Assembly: GCF_000327485.1 (NCBI RefSeq)
Contig: NC_019943.1
Span: 1,178,001 to 1,242,000, forward strand
Length of the DNA stretch: 64,000 nucleotides
Reading direction: 5' to 3'
Origin: Methanoregula formicica SMSP
GTDB taxonomy: Archaea; Halobacteriota; Methanomicrobia; Methanomicrobiales; Methanospirillaceae
In this document: piece after piece, positions 54,335-63,813 of the stretch
Numbering within the stretch: position 1 is the stretch's first letter
How the letters are laid out: every line of letters starts with the position of its first letter
The notes under the pieces: model-generated
Databases searched by the model: none
The model's input: only the letters and a program-made list of their open reading frames with translations
What the model was told of the DNA's origin: nothing
Position numbers and translations under genes: made by a program

Positions 54335-55006
54335 ATGGAACTGGTCCTTGCAATGGATTTGAAAGAGAATCTGGTCGTGCATGGCAAATCCGGGCACCGG
54401 GAGCGTTACAAACCGCTTGACTGGGGCATTTCTCCGACGGCGGATCCGCCCGGGTTTGTCCGGGCCATCCGGCCTCGGTCCATCTATATTGCGGACCTCG
54501 ACCGCATCACGGGGACCGGTTCGCATGACGCCACTGTCCGGCAGTGCGCATCCCTTGTCAGGCACTGTTACGTTGACCGCGGGTGCCGGGGGCCGGATGA
54601 CCTGCTCGACGGGTACCACATCACGAACATTGTCGGCACAGAGACGGGAGGAAATGATCTCTCGCAGTATCAGGGCGGGTTTATCAGTATTGATGTGAAA
54701 GGCGGCCGTGTCATCCCCTCAGGGCGCAACCCGGTCGACTTCCTGCGGCAGGCAAACGGCTGGAAGTTCGACGGGTGCATTATCCTGAATATCAGCGCTG
54801 TGGGGACCGAAACCGGGCTCGATCCGGCAATGCTCGATTCGATGCGGGCTGCGTATCACCGGAAATTATTCTGGGGCGGTGGTGTAGCATCGCAGGACGA
54901 CCTCGCGATGCTCTGTGATGCCGGGTTCGATGGCGCAATCATTGCCACAGCCCTGCATCACGGAAAAATCCCGGTTGACTGGATCCGGAGGGGCAGGGTA
55001 TGCTGA
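54335..55006 (+). CDS. HisA/HisF-related TIM-barrel protein
   Basis: A 223-residue member of the hisA/hisF-related family found in methanogens. It has MELVLAMDLKENLVVHGKSG with the barrel-start Asp, then SIYIADLDRITGTGSH, FISIDVKGGRVIPSG and LFWGGGVASQDDLAMLCDAGF near the phosphate site. The true substrate is not established. The genes beside it suggest a biosynthetic role in methanofuran or another phosphate-sugar pathway. The ATG at 54,335 is preferred over an earlier frame start because of the TATA distance. The stop overlaps tmk. Confidence 0.85.
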   Translation: MELVLAMDLKENLVVHGKSGHRERYKPLDWGISPTADPPGFVRAIRPRSIYIADLDRITGTGSHDATVRQCASLVRHCYVDRGCRGPDDLLDGYHITNIVGTETGGNDLSQYQGGFISIDVKGGRVIPSGRNPVDFLRQANGWKFDGCIILNISAVGTETGLDPAMLDSMRAAYHRKLFWGGGVASQDDLAMLCDAGFDGAIIATALHHGKIPVDWIRRGRVC

Positions 55007-55623
55007 TCACGCTGGAAGGTATCGACGGGAGCGGGAAGAGCACGCTTCATGCATCGCTCAAAGATCTTCTCGCGGATCTCGACCCGCTGATGACCAGGGA
55101 GCCGGGGGCAACGTGGGTGGGCGACCAGGTCCGGCGGGCGATCAAGGAGCAGATCGATCCGATCACGGAGGCGACGCTCTTTGTCGCCGACCATGCTGCC
55201 CATCTCGCAAAGGTTGTCCGCCCGGCGCTTGCGGAAGGCAGGCTTGTCATCTCCGACCGGTACAGCGACAGCCGGTATGCGTACCAGTCCGTGACCCTGC
55301 AGGGCATTGTGCCGGAGCCGGAGAAGTGGCTGCGCTCGATGCATAACGGGTGGACGATTGTGCCGGACAAGACATTTCTCTGTGTGTTGCCGATCGATGA
55401 GGCCCTCACCCGGCTGAAGCCTGATACTGAACGGGAGCATTTTGAGAAGCGGGAGACGCTCGAGAAGGTACAGAACAATTATCTTTCCTACGCGAAGGCC
55501 GAGCCCTCGCGGTTCGTGATCGTGGATGCAATGCTTTCTCCGGAGATTGTTGCCCGGTTCGTGGCGGATGCGATCCGGGTGGAGCTGGAGACTGGAAAGA
55601 AGCGGAAGGGCCGGAAGAAGTGA
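55000..55623 (+). CDS. tmk: Thymidylate kinase
   Basis: A 207-residue dTMP kinase: P-loop LEGIDGSGKSTLHASL, the DR-x region LMTREPGATWVGD, and the lid/Asp region VISDRYSDSRYAYQSV. It phosphorylates dTMP to dTDP for DNA synthesis. It starts inside the end of the preceding gene and is likely co-transcribed with it. The C-terminus is lysine-rich (KKRKGRKK). The AT-rich island begins just after its stop. Confidence 0.93.
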   Translation: MLITLEGIDGSGKSTLHASLKDLLADLDPLMTREPGATWVGDQVRRAIKEQIDPITEATLFVADHAAHLAKVVRPALAEGRLVISDRYSDSRYAYQSVTLQGIVPEPEKWLRSMHNGWTIVPDKTFLCVLPIDEALTRLKPDTEREHFEKRETLEKVQNNYLSYAKAEPSRFVIVDAMLSPEIVARFVADAIRVELETGKKRKGRKK

Positions 55624-55706
55624 GCTGTTCCGTTTAAAAAAAAGATAAATGAAAAAATAATTTTTCCCCAATAGATTAATCATAGATAATTTTGATTAGT
55701 AACATT

Positions 55707-56135
55707 ATGCCGCCGAAAAAAATGGGATCCGGTTTTGATGCTCCATCGATGTTTCTGAAAAAAGAGAAAAAAAGCTTAACCACCCCACAACTTACTGGAG
55801 CGCAAAGCAGAGATATTCAAAGCTGCCTTACTAACCATCGATGTGAAATTCCAAAATGTCCATATGGTAAATCACAAACGGTTCATCACATTACTCCAAG
55901 GGCAGCACAAGGCAAGCACACATATCTTAACATGATAGGAGTCTGTGAATCTCATCATAGAGAAGCTGAACGAAACATGATCACTCCAGCCCAATTGCGC
56001 AGTTACATTAAAATGAGAAGTCCAAAAGAAGAAAATTGTATAAAAAAGGTTATTGAGAAAATAAATGGAAATGCAAAAAAGAGTAGTAAGAAAAAAACTC
56101 CAGAAGAAGAATGGATGGATCGTTTTAGAATCTAA
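55707..56135 (+). CDS. HNH endonuclease
   Basis: A 142-residue protein. The HNH/zinc core is CEIPKCPYGKSQ-VHHITPRAA and then LNMIGVCESHHREAE: two CxxC/CxxH-type zinc pairs flank the catalytic His-His. The N-terminus is lysine-rich and the C-terminus (KKSSKKKTPEEEWMDRF) is charged. It may be a free-standing mobile or defence nuclease. Strongly AT-rich compared with tmk, so probably acquired. The ATG at 55,707 is chosen. It is followed by a dispersed repeat copy. Confidence 0.82.
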   Translation: MPPKKMGSGFDAPSMFLKKEKKSLTTPQLTGAQSRDIQSCLTNHRCEIPKCPYGKSQTVHHITPRAAQGKHTYLNMIGVCESHHREAERNMITPAQLRSYIKMRSPKEENCIKKVIEKINGNAKKSSKKKTPEEEWMDRFRI

Positions 56136-56955
56136 TTAATTATTTTTGGATTTTTTTCACAGTCCAAAATAAGTATCGGGATTATGGAGGATTCCCACCC
56201 CCAGATGAGGGTCGCTCCGCCGCTTTATCGGAGCTTCGCTGGGTAAATTTTAATCAAGATTTTGTACAGATAAGTGCGTTACGCAAATGTCTAAGGACTG
56301 TTTATGTGTCATGCCGTGTAAAAATAGTATCATTTCACAATCATTGTTCCGAAAATCCCCCCGTTGCCGGTCCCTGCCACATCGTAAACCCCATCCTCCC
56401 TTGTTTTCGGTCCTTGTAACGTTGCTAAATATGACCTGATTTATTCCCGCCGAAAATCGCCCGATTATTCCGGCCCAATTCCGTGTTTTTCTGAATTATG
56501 ACCTCTAAAATTGGGGGTATGAGGGAAAAGAGGTACAACCGGGACCGTGGCGGGCTCTGATGTACCAGAATTTCCACAGGGGGGTTTGGGTAGTAATTTG
56601 ACTCTTCCACTGACAATCAAATTCAAATGAACATATGGAATTACGAAGGCTTCCCGCCTCAGGGCCCCTCACGGGGCACGGCGGGGCAACGGCCTGCATG
56701 TGTACATGAAACCGTACTAACGCCGCCGCGGGGCGCCCTTCGGGGCGGCGGCAGGCATCGTAATTTGATAAATGAAACTCATAGTTTTTGTTAGGGCACG
56801 GGAAAAATTTTATTCCAATAGTTTTCCAATAGATTGAAAAAATGTAAGATTAATAAAAGAGGATTCATTTATCAAGCAATTGTATAGTATTACGAGTTTA
56901 TAATTGGGTAAGGGGAATCCTGGAAAAAAATATCAAACACCAGAATTTTGGTAAA
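56136..56955. repeat. Gene-free region with the dispersed repeat (copy 2), hairpins and GC-rich stem
   Basis: No gene is seen. At about 56,190-56,292 the minus strand repeats the element found at 29,872-29,935 (shared GACATT-GCG-TACGCACTTA-CTGTAC and CCCAGCGA). The hairpin GCTCCG/CGGAGC is at 56,214-56,234. At 56,532-56,575 about 40 bases resemble 34,150-34,200, including GATGTAC after CGGGCTC. At about 56,660-56,755 GC-rich stems (GCCCC/GGGGC and GCCGCC/GGCGGC) form strong local folds. The final 150 bases are AT-rich and hold the promoter of the 2H gene. Confidence 0.5.
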
Positions 56956-57675
56956 ATGAATGACGCACACTATTTAATTGAATATCGTTTTCAGGGATCT
57001 TCGAAATATGAAATTCGAAGTATGATTGATCACCTTAAAAAGAAATTTCGTTTATCATCGTTTCGGAAGACAGTACCTCATATCTCTCTTGTTGGTGGCT
57101 TAACTACTGATAACGAAAGTCGGCTCATCAAAGATTTTGTGTCAATATGTTCGGAAACACCTCTCTGTAAATATACTGTTGATGGATTTGGTTATTTTGA
57201 AAATGCGACAGGAGTTGTTTTTATTAATATACACCCAAACGAAAATCTTAAAAATTTTCGTTGGGCACTTGCTCAAAAATTCACTCCTTATTGCAAATTA
57301 AAAGAATTTGATTATAATCAGGATTTTAAATTCCATGCCACATTGGCAATGAATCTAAACGATCGAGATTTTGCCAAAATACGGAAATATATAGACACTC
57401 AAACAGAACCAAAATATAAACAAATTCTGATTCGGGTCACTATCCTCAAAAATAGTAAAATATTATGTGAATATGATTTTCTTCAGAGACGATTGTTAAA
57501 TCGGAATGAAGCCCTTTCAAAGAAAGAACTGACAAAAACATTTCAACTTCTTGAAGAATTTTTTAAAGGAAATTATAATCCTAATGAAAAAACTGCGCTA
57601 AAGAAAATAATCAAACAAGAATCGTGGCTTAGTAAAATCCCATTTATTGGTAAACGATTTTTGGGAGGGCAATAA
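56956..57675 (+). CDS. 2H phosphoesterase (LigT/2'-5' RNA ligase family)
   Basis: A 239-residue AT-rich gene product. The two hallmark motifs are PHISLVGG (H-x-S) near residue 40 and FHATLAM (H-x-T) near residue 118. The superfamily cleaves 2',3'-cyclic phosphates or ADP-ribose cyclic phosphates and joins some RNA ends. The C-terminal 80 residues are a basic helical tail (FLQRRLLNRNEALSKKEL). It is followed, one base after the stop codon, by a metallophosphoesterase gene, so they are probably one operon for RNA or nucleotide end processing. Confidence 0.82.
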   Translation: MNDAHYLIEYRFQGSSKYEIRSMIDHLKKKFRLSSFRKTVPHISLVGGLTTDNESRLIKDFVSICSETPLCKYTVDGFGYFENATGVVFINIHPNENLKNFRWALAQKFTPYCKLKEFDYNQDFKFHATLAMNLNDRDFAKIRKYIDTQTEPKYKQILIRVTILKNSKILCEYDFLQRRLLNRNEALSKKELTKTFQLLEEFFKGNYNPNEKTALKKIIKQESWLSKIPFIGKRFLGGQ

Positions 57676-57676
57676 T

Positions 57677-58237
57677 ATGGAAACTCCGCGAATTTTTATT
57701 ATTTCTGATTTGCATCTCGAACATGCGAATATAATGAAATATTGTCATAGGGACCAATTTGAGGATGTTCAACAGATGAATTATGAAATGGTTTCGCGAT
57801 GGAACCAAACAGTTGGAAAATTTGATACTGTTTATTTTCTTGGCGATTTGGTTTTTTCCAGGAATAAAGGGAGAAATATCAGAGGATGGTTGCACAAATT
57901 AAATGGAATAAAGATTTTTATTTGGGGAAACCATGACACTTACCTAAAATGTAAACTTCCATACCTTGTGATAAAATTCAATGGGGAGCCTCTTCTTCTC
58001 GTACATAGTGAAGACCCTGATGGAAGGCATAACAAGGAAACATTGGCTCATACTGAGGTTTGTAAAATCATAACAGAGTGGAAACCCCGGTGGATAATTC
58101 ACGGTCACCATCACAATAACAATCTGCAAAAACACCCTTTGATAAATAATGAATCCCACATGATAAATGTCAGCGCGGAATTGTTAGATTACCGTCCAAT
58201 TGAATTGGAAAAACTATTATCTATGAGGTCACGGTAA
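57677..58237 (+). CDS. Calcineurin-like metallophosphoesterase (phage-type)
   Basis: A 186-residue metallophosphoesterase. All motifs are in order: FIISDLHLEHANIMKYC (D-x-H), VYFLGDLVFSRN (GD), IFIWGNHDTYLK (GNHD), LLVHSEDP, and WIIHGHHHNNN (GHxH). The arrangement with HANIMKYC is like the stand-alone phosphoesterases of bacteriophages. The ATG at 57,677 follows GGGAGGG. It is the partner of the 2H gene. The substrate is unknown. AT-rich, so probably part of the same acquired island. Confidence 0.88.
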   Translation: METPRIFIISDLHLEHANIMKYCHRDQFEDVQQMNYEMVSRWNQTVGKFDTVYFLGDLVFSRNKGRNIRGWLHKLNGIKIFIWGNHDTYLKCKLPYLVIKFNGEPLLLVHSEDPDGRHNKETLAHTEVCKIITEWKPRWIIHGHHHNNNLQKHPLINNESHMINVSAELLDYRPIELEKLLSMRSR

Positions 58238-58301
58238 ACAGACTGTATTCACAATTCAAGAAACAAATTTAGAATAATTATTCGTAAAAACGGATGCGAT
58301 T

Positions 58302-60899
58302 CTATTCCTTCTTCGCAATCGTCACAATGACATCCCCAACCGTCAGCACATCCACCTTCGCGCCCTCCTCCATATAGGAGAACTTGGGCGTAAATGCATC
58401 GGCAGGGATCTCGGTCTCGACGCCATTGATCTTCAGTGTCTTCGGTGGCTTCTCCAGTTCAGCTGGAGACAGTGCCTTCACCGCGTCCATGAATGCCTGC
58501 GCATCCTTCCGGAATGTCTTGCCCACGACCGAGCGGTTGAACTCGATGTCGGTGATGGCCCGGTCGAGCTTTGCCACATCGGTGCGCCAGTGGACATCGG
58601 CATTGATGGTGCGGCCGGTGTCGCCCTCGTCATTGACCGAGTGCGGGGCATAGATCGTGACCTTGCCAAGCGGGGCATTGAGGGCCATGTTGTTGTCGTG
58701 CTTGTACTTCCGCACTTCAGCTACGACCTGTACGAGCGTGTCTCCCTCCTTCCGCGCTGCATCGTCATCGTACGTGAAGTTGACCCAGGGCTGCTTGTGC
58801 ACGCTCTGGCCGGGGTTCAGGTACGAGTAGCACTCCTCGGCAAAGTAGGGGATGAACGGGGCGAGCATCCGGCAGAGGGAGTCGAACGCAGTGTGGAGCG
58901 CGAGGCAGGCGCCGGCCCGGGAGCCGTCCTGCTGGTAGAGCCGGCCCTTGACGAGCTCGATGTAATTGTCGGCCAGCACGTCCCACGCGAACTCGCGGAT
59001 CGCTTTGAGCGCAACATCGAACTGGTACTCCTCCATCGCCTTGCTGACCGCCTCGATGGTGTCCGAGAGCCGGACGAGAAGCCAGCGGTCGGCGAGTGCC
59101 GTAACCTCGGTGTTCTTGTCAAAGCCGCCCTTTTCGAGCTGGATGAGCGCGAACTTCGTGATGTTCCACATCTTGGTCTGGAACCGGGACGCGGCGACCA
59201 CATCGTTCCAGTTGAACATGATGTCGGAGCCGGTTGCTGCTCCCATCGCACCCCACTGGCGGAGGGCATCGGCGCCATACTTGGAGAGGATGTCCTCCGG
59301 GACAATGATGTTGCCCCGGCTTTTGCTCATCTTGAACCCGTCCTCGCCCAGCACCATGCCGTTGACCAGGATCTGGTCCCACGGTTTGCTGCCGGTCAGG
59401 GCAACGGAGCGCAGGATGGTGTAGAACGCCCACGTGCGGATGATGTCGTGCCCCTGCGGGCGGATCTGGGCCGGGAAGTAGGGGGGATTCCCGTTCCCGT
59501 CCCAGCCGGTGACGTTTAAGACCGAGATGGATGAGTCCATCCAGGTGTCAAGGACGTCGACCTCTCCTTCAAATTCCGTGCTGCCGCACTTTTTGCACGG
59601 GTGTTTCGGTTTTGTCAGCGTCGGGTCGCATGGGAGGTCCTTCTCGTCCGGCACGGTCATCTCGCCGCACTTCTTGCAGAACCAGACCGGGATCGGGGTG
59701 GCGAAGATCCGCTGCCGGGAGATGCACCAGTCCCATTCCATCTGGTCCACCCAGTTCTCCATCCGGCGAAGCATGTGCTCGGGGTACCAGGTTATCTGGT
59801 GGGCGGCCTTCTGGATCTCGTCCGGCTTGATCTTCACGAACCACTGGCGCTCGGAGAGGATCTCGATCGGGGTCTTGCAGCGCCAGCAGGTGCCCACGCG
59901 CTGGGCGAGTTTCTCCTGCCGGTGCAGGATGCCCTGTGCCTTCATGTCATCGAGGATTGCCTTCCTGCAGGCCGTGGTGTCGAGGCCCTGGTACTTGCCG
60001 GCAATTGCGGTCATCTTTCCCTGTCGGTCGATGGCTTTCCTCAGATTGAGGTTGTGCTGCTTCCACCAGTGGACATCCTGCTTGTCGCCAAAGGTACAAA
60101 TCATGACTGCGCCGGAACCGAATGCCGGGTCAACGGCCTCGTCCTGCACGACCGGGACATCGTGGCCGAAGAGCGGGACCTTCATGGTCCGGCCTTTCAG
60201 TTTGTGGTACCGGTCGTCACCCGGGTGAACGGCAACGGCAACGCAGGCGGCAAGGAGCTCGGGCCGGGTGGTCGCGATCTCCACGCCATCAAAATCGAAG
60301 TAGTTGAGCTGGGTTTCCCGGTCATCATAGGTGACTTCGGCAAACGCAATCGCGGTCTCGCACCGGGTGCAGTAGTTGACCGGGTGCTCGCTCTGGTAGA
60401 TATATCCCGAAGCCAGCATCCGCAAAAAGGAGAGCTGCGTCTTGCTGTAATACTTCGGTGTCATCGTGATGTATTCGTTGGACCAGTCCGTGGAGAAGGC
60501 CATCTTACGCAGGGTGAGGCGCATTGCCGCGATGTTCTTCTCGGTCAGCTCGCGGCACATCTTCCGGAACTCCTCGCGGGAGACGTCGTTCTTGGTGATA
60601 TTGTTAAGCTCTTCGACCTTCACTTCCGTGGGCAGTCCGTGACAGTCCCAGCCCTGCGGGAACATCACGTTGAAGCCCTTCATGCGCTTGTAGCGGGCAA
60701 AGAAGTCGATATAACACCAGTTCAGCGCATTGCCGATATGGAAGTTCCCGGTCGGGTAGGGTGGCGGGGTATCGATGACGAACTGCGGTTTCTTCGAGGT
60801 TTTGTCAAAAAAGTTGTCCTCGTCCCGCCAGGTGTTCCTCCAGCGCTCCTCCACTTGTGCAAAGTCATAGTTTTTCGGCAGTTGATCAGATGACACCAT
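58302..60899 (-). CDS. valS: Valyl-tRNA synthetase
   Basis: An 865-residue archaeal-type ValS that charges tRNA-Val and edits mischarged threonine. The HIGH motif is PTGNFHIGNALNWCYIDF, the signature DCHGLPTEVKVEE follows, the editing domain includes ATTRPELLAACVAVAVHP, zinc pairs are CKKCGEM and CKKCGSTEFEG, and KMSKSRGN lies near residue 525. The ATG at 60,899 is about 34 bases from a TATA-like AGTATATTTCT, so the mRNA is nearly leaderless. The upstream extension of the frame is rejected. Confidence 0.95.
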   Translation of the reverse strand: MVSSDQLPKNYDFAQVEERWRNTWRDEDNFFDKTSKKPQFVIDTPPPYPTGNFHIGNALNWCYIDFFARYKRMKGFNVMFPQGWDCHGLPTEVKVEELNNITKNDVSREEFRKMCRELTEKNIAAMRLTLRKMAFSTDWSNEYITMTPKYYSKTQLSFLRMLASGYIYQSEHPVNYCTRCETAIAFAEVTYDDRETQLNYFDFDGVEIATTRPELLAACVAVAVHPGDDRYHKLKGRTMKVPLFGHDVPVVQDEAVDPAFGSGAVMICTFGDKQDVHWWKQHNLNLRKAIDRQGKMTAIAGKYQGLDTTACRKAILDDMKAQGILHRQEKLAQRVGTCWRCKTPIEILSERQWFVKIKPDEIQKAAHQITWYPEHMLRRMENWVDQMEWDWCISRQRIFATPIPVWFCKKCGEMTVPDEKDLPCDPTLTKPKHPCKKCGSTEFEGEVDVLDTWMDSSISVLNVTGWDGNGNPPYFPAQIRPQGHDIIRTWAFYTILRSVALTGSKPWDQILVNGMVLGEDGFKMSKSRGNIIVPEDILSKYGADALRQWGAMGAATGSDIMFNWNDVVAASRFQTKMWNITKFALIQLEKGGFDKNTEVTALADRWLLVRLSDTIEAVSKAMEEYQFDVALKAIREFAWDVLADNYIELVKGRLYQQDGSRAGACLALHTAFDSLCRMLAPFIPYFAEECYSYLNPGQSVHKQPWVNFTYDDDAARKEGDTLVQVVAEVRKYKHDNNMALNAPLGKVTIYAPHSVNDEGDTGRTINADVHWRTDVAKLDRAITDIEFNRSVVGKTFRKDAQAFMDAVKALSPAELEKPPKTLKINGVETEIPADAFTPKFSYMEEGAKVDVLTVGDVIVTIAKKE

Positions 60900-61009
60900 T
60901 TGAGGTGAAGGTTGATCGTTGATAGAAATATACTGATCGGATTTTTGTGAAGTGATGGACCCTTGCAGCACAATAAAACTCTTTGTGCTTGAAGACAAAT
61001 GACTGGTTA

Positions 61010-62212
61010 ATGCAGCGACAACCGGGCCTCGGCTATGCAGCGGCACTGGTCGGGGGGGTCACGCTCCTTGGGCCGTATCTGGAACCGGCGTGGCTGATGG
61101 CGCTTGTCGTCATCCTCTTCTCGCTTATCCTCTGGCGGTTCTTTGCCACAAAATACCTGACCTACACGATGTGCGCCCTTGCCGCACTCTATGGTGTCGG
61201 GCTCCTCCCCTTCTTTGTCTTTGCCACAACGCTTGCCATGATCGTGCTGGGGGAGCTGGTCTTCCAGCGCGGCGCCGACGACCTGAACACCTACCTGTAT
61301 TACATCATCTCGACCGCATGGGCGGGTGTTCTCGTGATGGTGTACCTCAACGAGTCCGCAATCCTGACCATTATTTTCGGGATCATCGCGGCCGTTCTCC
61401 TCAAGGTCATCCTCCTGAAGTATGAGGACTCGCTGGTTATCGAGGGCGTGGGGACGGCAATGACCATGCTCCTGATCCAGGAGCTCAACTACCAGGCCGA
61501 CCTCCAGATCGTGGTGATGGCGGTCATTGCCGCGTTCACGTTTGCCTATTTTGCCTACCGGTCAAAGACCGCCGACCTCTCGGGGCTTTTCTCCATTGCG
61601 CTTGTCGGCATCATCCTCCTTGTCTTCACAACCCCCCGCTGGCTCATCATCATGATCGTATTCTTCGTCCTTGGTTCGATTGCAACGAAGTACAAGTACG
61701 AGTACAAGAAGCGGATCGGCGTTGAGCAGGGCCACAGCGGTGCACGGGGCTATAAGAATGTCTTCGCAAACGGGATGGCGGCAACCGCTGCGGCAGTCCT
61801 GTACGGCCTCTTCCAGGATCCCCTCTTTATTGTCCTCTATGTGGGATGTGTTGCCACCGCTGCGGCGGACACGCTGGCAAGTGAGATCGGCATGACCGGG
61901 GGAGAACCCCGCATGATCACAACATTGAGACCCGTCCCGGTCGGGACAAATGGCGGTGTCACGCTCGTGGGCGAGCTGGTTGCACTGGCCGGGGGTATCG
62001 TTGTTGCAGCTGCCGCGTTCCTGCTCGGTGTCATCACGCTCCCGATGCTGGTTGCCTGTTCACTGGCTGCCTTCATCGGAACAAACGTGGACAGCCTGGT
62101 CGGGGCAACGCTCGAAAACAAGGGATTTTTAGGCAATGCGGGAACAAACTTTGCTGCTACCATCAGCGGTGGGATCGTTGCTATCGCGCTGTATCTCGTA
62201 ATCCCGGTATAA
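61010..62212 (+). CDS. DUF92-family membrane protein (VTE6-like)
   Basis: A 400-residue membrane protein with about eleven hydrophobic segments. The second half has the DUF92 signature: KRIGVEQGHSGARGYKNVFANG, ATAAADTLASEIGMTGG, TLRPVPVGTNGGVTLVGE and TNVDSLVGATLENKGFLGNAGTN. Plant VTE6 of this family phosphorylates phytyl phosphate. In archaea a role in prenyl-phosphate metabolism for membrane lipids is plausible but not proven. The ATG at 61,010 is about 34 bases from CAATAAAACT, fitting a short or absent leader. It diverges from valS. Confidence 0.87.
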   Translation: MQRQPGLGYAAALVGGVTLLGPYLEPAWLMALVVILFSLILWRFFATKYLTYTMCALAALYGVGLLPFFVFATTLAMIVLGELVFQRGADDLNTYLYYIISTAWAGVLVMVYLNESAILTIIFGIIAAVLLKVILLKYEDSLVIEGVGTAMTMLLIQELNYQADLQIVVMAVIAAFTFAYFAYRSKTADLSGLFSIALVGIILLVFTTPRWLIIMIVFFVLGSIATKYKYEYKKRIGVEQGHSGARGYKNVFANGMAATAAAVLYGLFQDPLFIVLYVGCVATAAADTLASEIGMTGGEPRMITTLRPVPVGTNGGVTLVGELVALAGGIVVAAAAFLLGVITLPMLVACSLAAFIGTNVDSLVGATLENKGFLGNAGTNFAATISGGIVAIALYLVIPV

Positions 62213-62284
62213 AAAAGAGTATTTTGGATCTTTTAGGATCTGTTTGGGACCTGCTTTTCCGGAACCGAACCGGCAGTGTCCAGG

Positions 62285-63124
62285 CTAATACTTATACCAG
62301 CGTCCCTTGCTGTCGTACTCGCCGGTCACCTGCTGGATCAGGACGGTGCTGCCGGCAAGCTTGCGGAAGGTGCAAGCCTTGTAACTCATGAGCAGCGGGA
62401 TGAGGAGGAGCCCGGCAAGGAAGATGACCACGGCCGTTACCCAGGTCCCGTCGCTCCCGATCATGGTGAGGAGCTGGTCGGGTGTGAATGTCTTCAGCTG
62501 TTCTTCGGTATAATGGGTGAGGGGTTCGAGCTTATCGAAAAGAAGTGCTTCCCAGACGATCATCAGCGAGAAGAGGATGGCTGCGCCGGCCAGTGCCGAG
62601 ATGAGGACAAAGGAGATGACCTTACCGGTGTTCTGGCTCACGATGTCGATACTTCTCTGGATCGATTCAAACACCTTCCGGTCCTCAAAGACCGCGGCAG
62701 TGTCGGAAAAGAGCGTCATGAGGATGCTCGGTATTGCAACACCAAACGAGAGGAAGACCAGCAGGGCAGGGTCGGAGGGGATCCCGATGAGGGTGAGCGT
62801 GAGCATGACAAGGACGAAGACCAGCAGGATCATGAAGAGCACAACAAGCAGCGGGAGCAGTACGCGGAAGAAGTACTGGCGCCCCCCTCCTGCGAGCGTC
62901 CCCATGCTCCCTTCGTTCTGCCGGATCACTGCCAGCATCCCGGCAATGAAGAAGAGCACGATAAGGCCGGCGATCACCACGAACCTGCCGGCAAAGAACG
63001 CCCCGGACAGGATGAAGAGCAGCCAGATGAAGGCAGCGCACAGGCCCCCCACAACCCCCGGTATCCAGAGGACCGGCATCCGGAGAAGAAGCCCGCAGGC
63101 CTCCCTGAACTCCGCCACCGACAT
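62285..63124 (-). CDS. Multi-pass membrane protein of unknown role
   Basis: A 279-residue protein with about six membrane segments (VLWIPGVVGGLCAAFIWLLF, FVVIAGLIVLFFIAGMLAVI, LLVVLFMILLVFVLVMLTL and others). The tail is soluble (LIQQVTGEYDSKGRWYKY). It resembles DUF7847-type archaeal membrane proteins, which have no assigned function. It starts three bases after the stop of the pyruvate-kinase-like gene, so they are co-transcribed. Confidence 0.75.
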   Translation of the reverse strand: MSVAEFREACGLLLRMPVLWIPGVVGGLCAAFIWLLFILSGAFFAGRFVVIAGLIVLFFIAGMLAVIRQNEGSMGTLAGGGRQYFFRVLLPLLVVLFMILLVFVLVMLTLTLIGIPSDPALLVFLSFGVAIPSILMTLFSDTAAVFEDRKVFESIQRSIDIVSQNTGKVISFVLISALAGAAILFSLMIVWEALLFDKLEPLTHYTEEQLKTFTPDQLLTMIGSDGTWVTAVVIFLAGLLLIPLLMSYKACTFRKLAGSTVLIQQVTGEYDSKGRWYKY

Positions 63125-63126
63125 GG

Positions 63127-63717
63127 TTACCGGGCCCTCGGCATGGCAACGATCTCCCGTACCTGGAGGTCGAAGAAGTTTGCGGTGTGGGCCGGGCGGA
63201 TGACGCAGACGGTGTCGGCGCCGCTCATGGTCCCGCCAACGGCAATGACCTCATCGGCGATGCCGATTGCACCCTGGTCGGCAGCGATGAGCACGCACTC
63301 AACAGCGACTTTGAGGCCGATGGCGACTGTCCGGCGGAGCGCCTCGGCAATCGCCTCGGTCCGGGAACCCCCGCCGACTTTCGGCGACCGCGAGAGCGCC
63401 CGTTCAAGACCGGAAAGGGCATGGGTGCCGGTCACGATCTTCACTCCCTCTTTCTGCAACTGCGCGGCGATGCCTTTCGAGAACTCCCATTCGCCGGGTT
63501 TCGTGAATCCCACAACATGGGTGACCACCACGAGCTGGATCCCGGATCCTTTCAGTACCGTCGAAAAGACCTGCGCGGTCTTACCTGATGTACTGGCAAC
63601 AACGACCGTCTTTATCCCCGTCTCCTTGGCCCGTTCAAGGGAAAACCGGGCAGCGTCTTCCGTATTGGCCGGTCCCGGCGTATCGAAATAGTAACTTCTC
63701 TTCTGGACAAACGACAT
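63127..63717 (-). CDS. Pyruvate kinase C-terminal (alpha/beta) domain protein
   Basis: A 196-residue protein that matches only the C-terminal allosteric alpha/beta domain of pyruvate kinase: DAARFSLERAKETGIKTVVVASTSGKTA, QLVVVTHVVGFTKPGEWEF and EVIAVGGTMSGADTVCVIRP. The catalytic barrel is absent, as is known for stand-alone archaeal versions. A ligand-sensing role is likely. It is co-transcribed with the membrane protein that follows. It may bind a sugar or nucleotide phosphate. Confidence 0.85.
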   Translation of the reverse strand: MSFVQKRSYYFDTPGPANTEDAARFSLERAKETGIKTVVVASTSGKTAQVFSTVLKGSGIQLVVVTHVVGFTKPGEWEFSKGIAAQLQKEGVKIVTGTHALSGLERALSRSPKVGGGSRTEAIAEALRRTVAIGLKVAVECVLIAADQGAIGIADEVIAVGGTMSGADTVCVIRPAHTANFFDLQVREIVAMPRAR

Positions 63718-63813
63718 AAGTACCTTTTAATAAGCCACAGGGGAAAAACTTTGTCAGATTCTTTCGGAGTGTTCTCCGGTTTTATCGTTACCTGCCTATG
63801 GAGAGGAAGAAAC

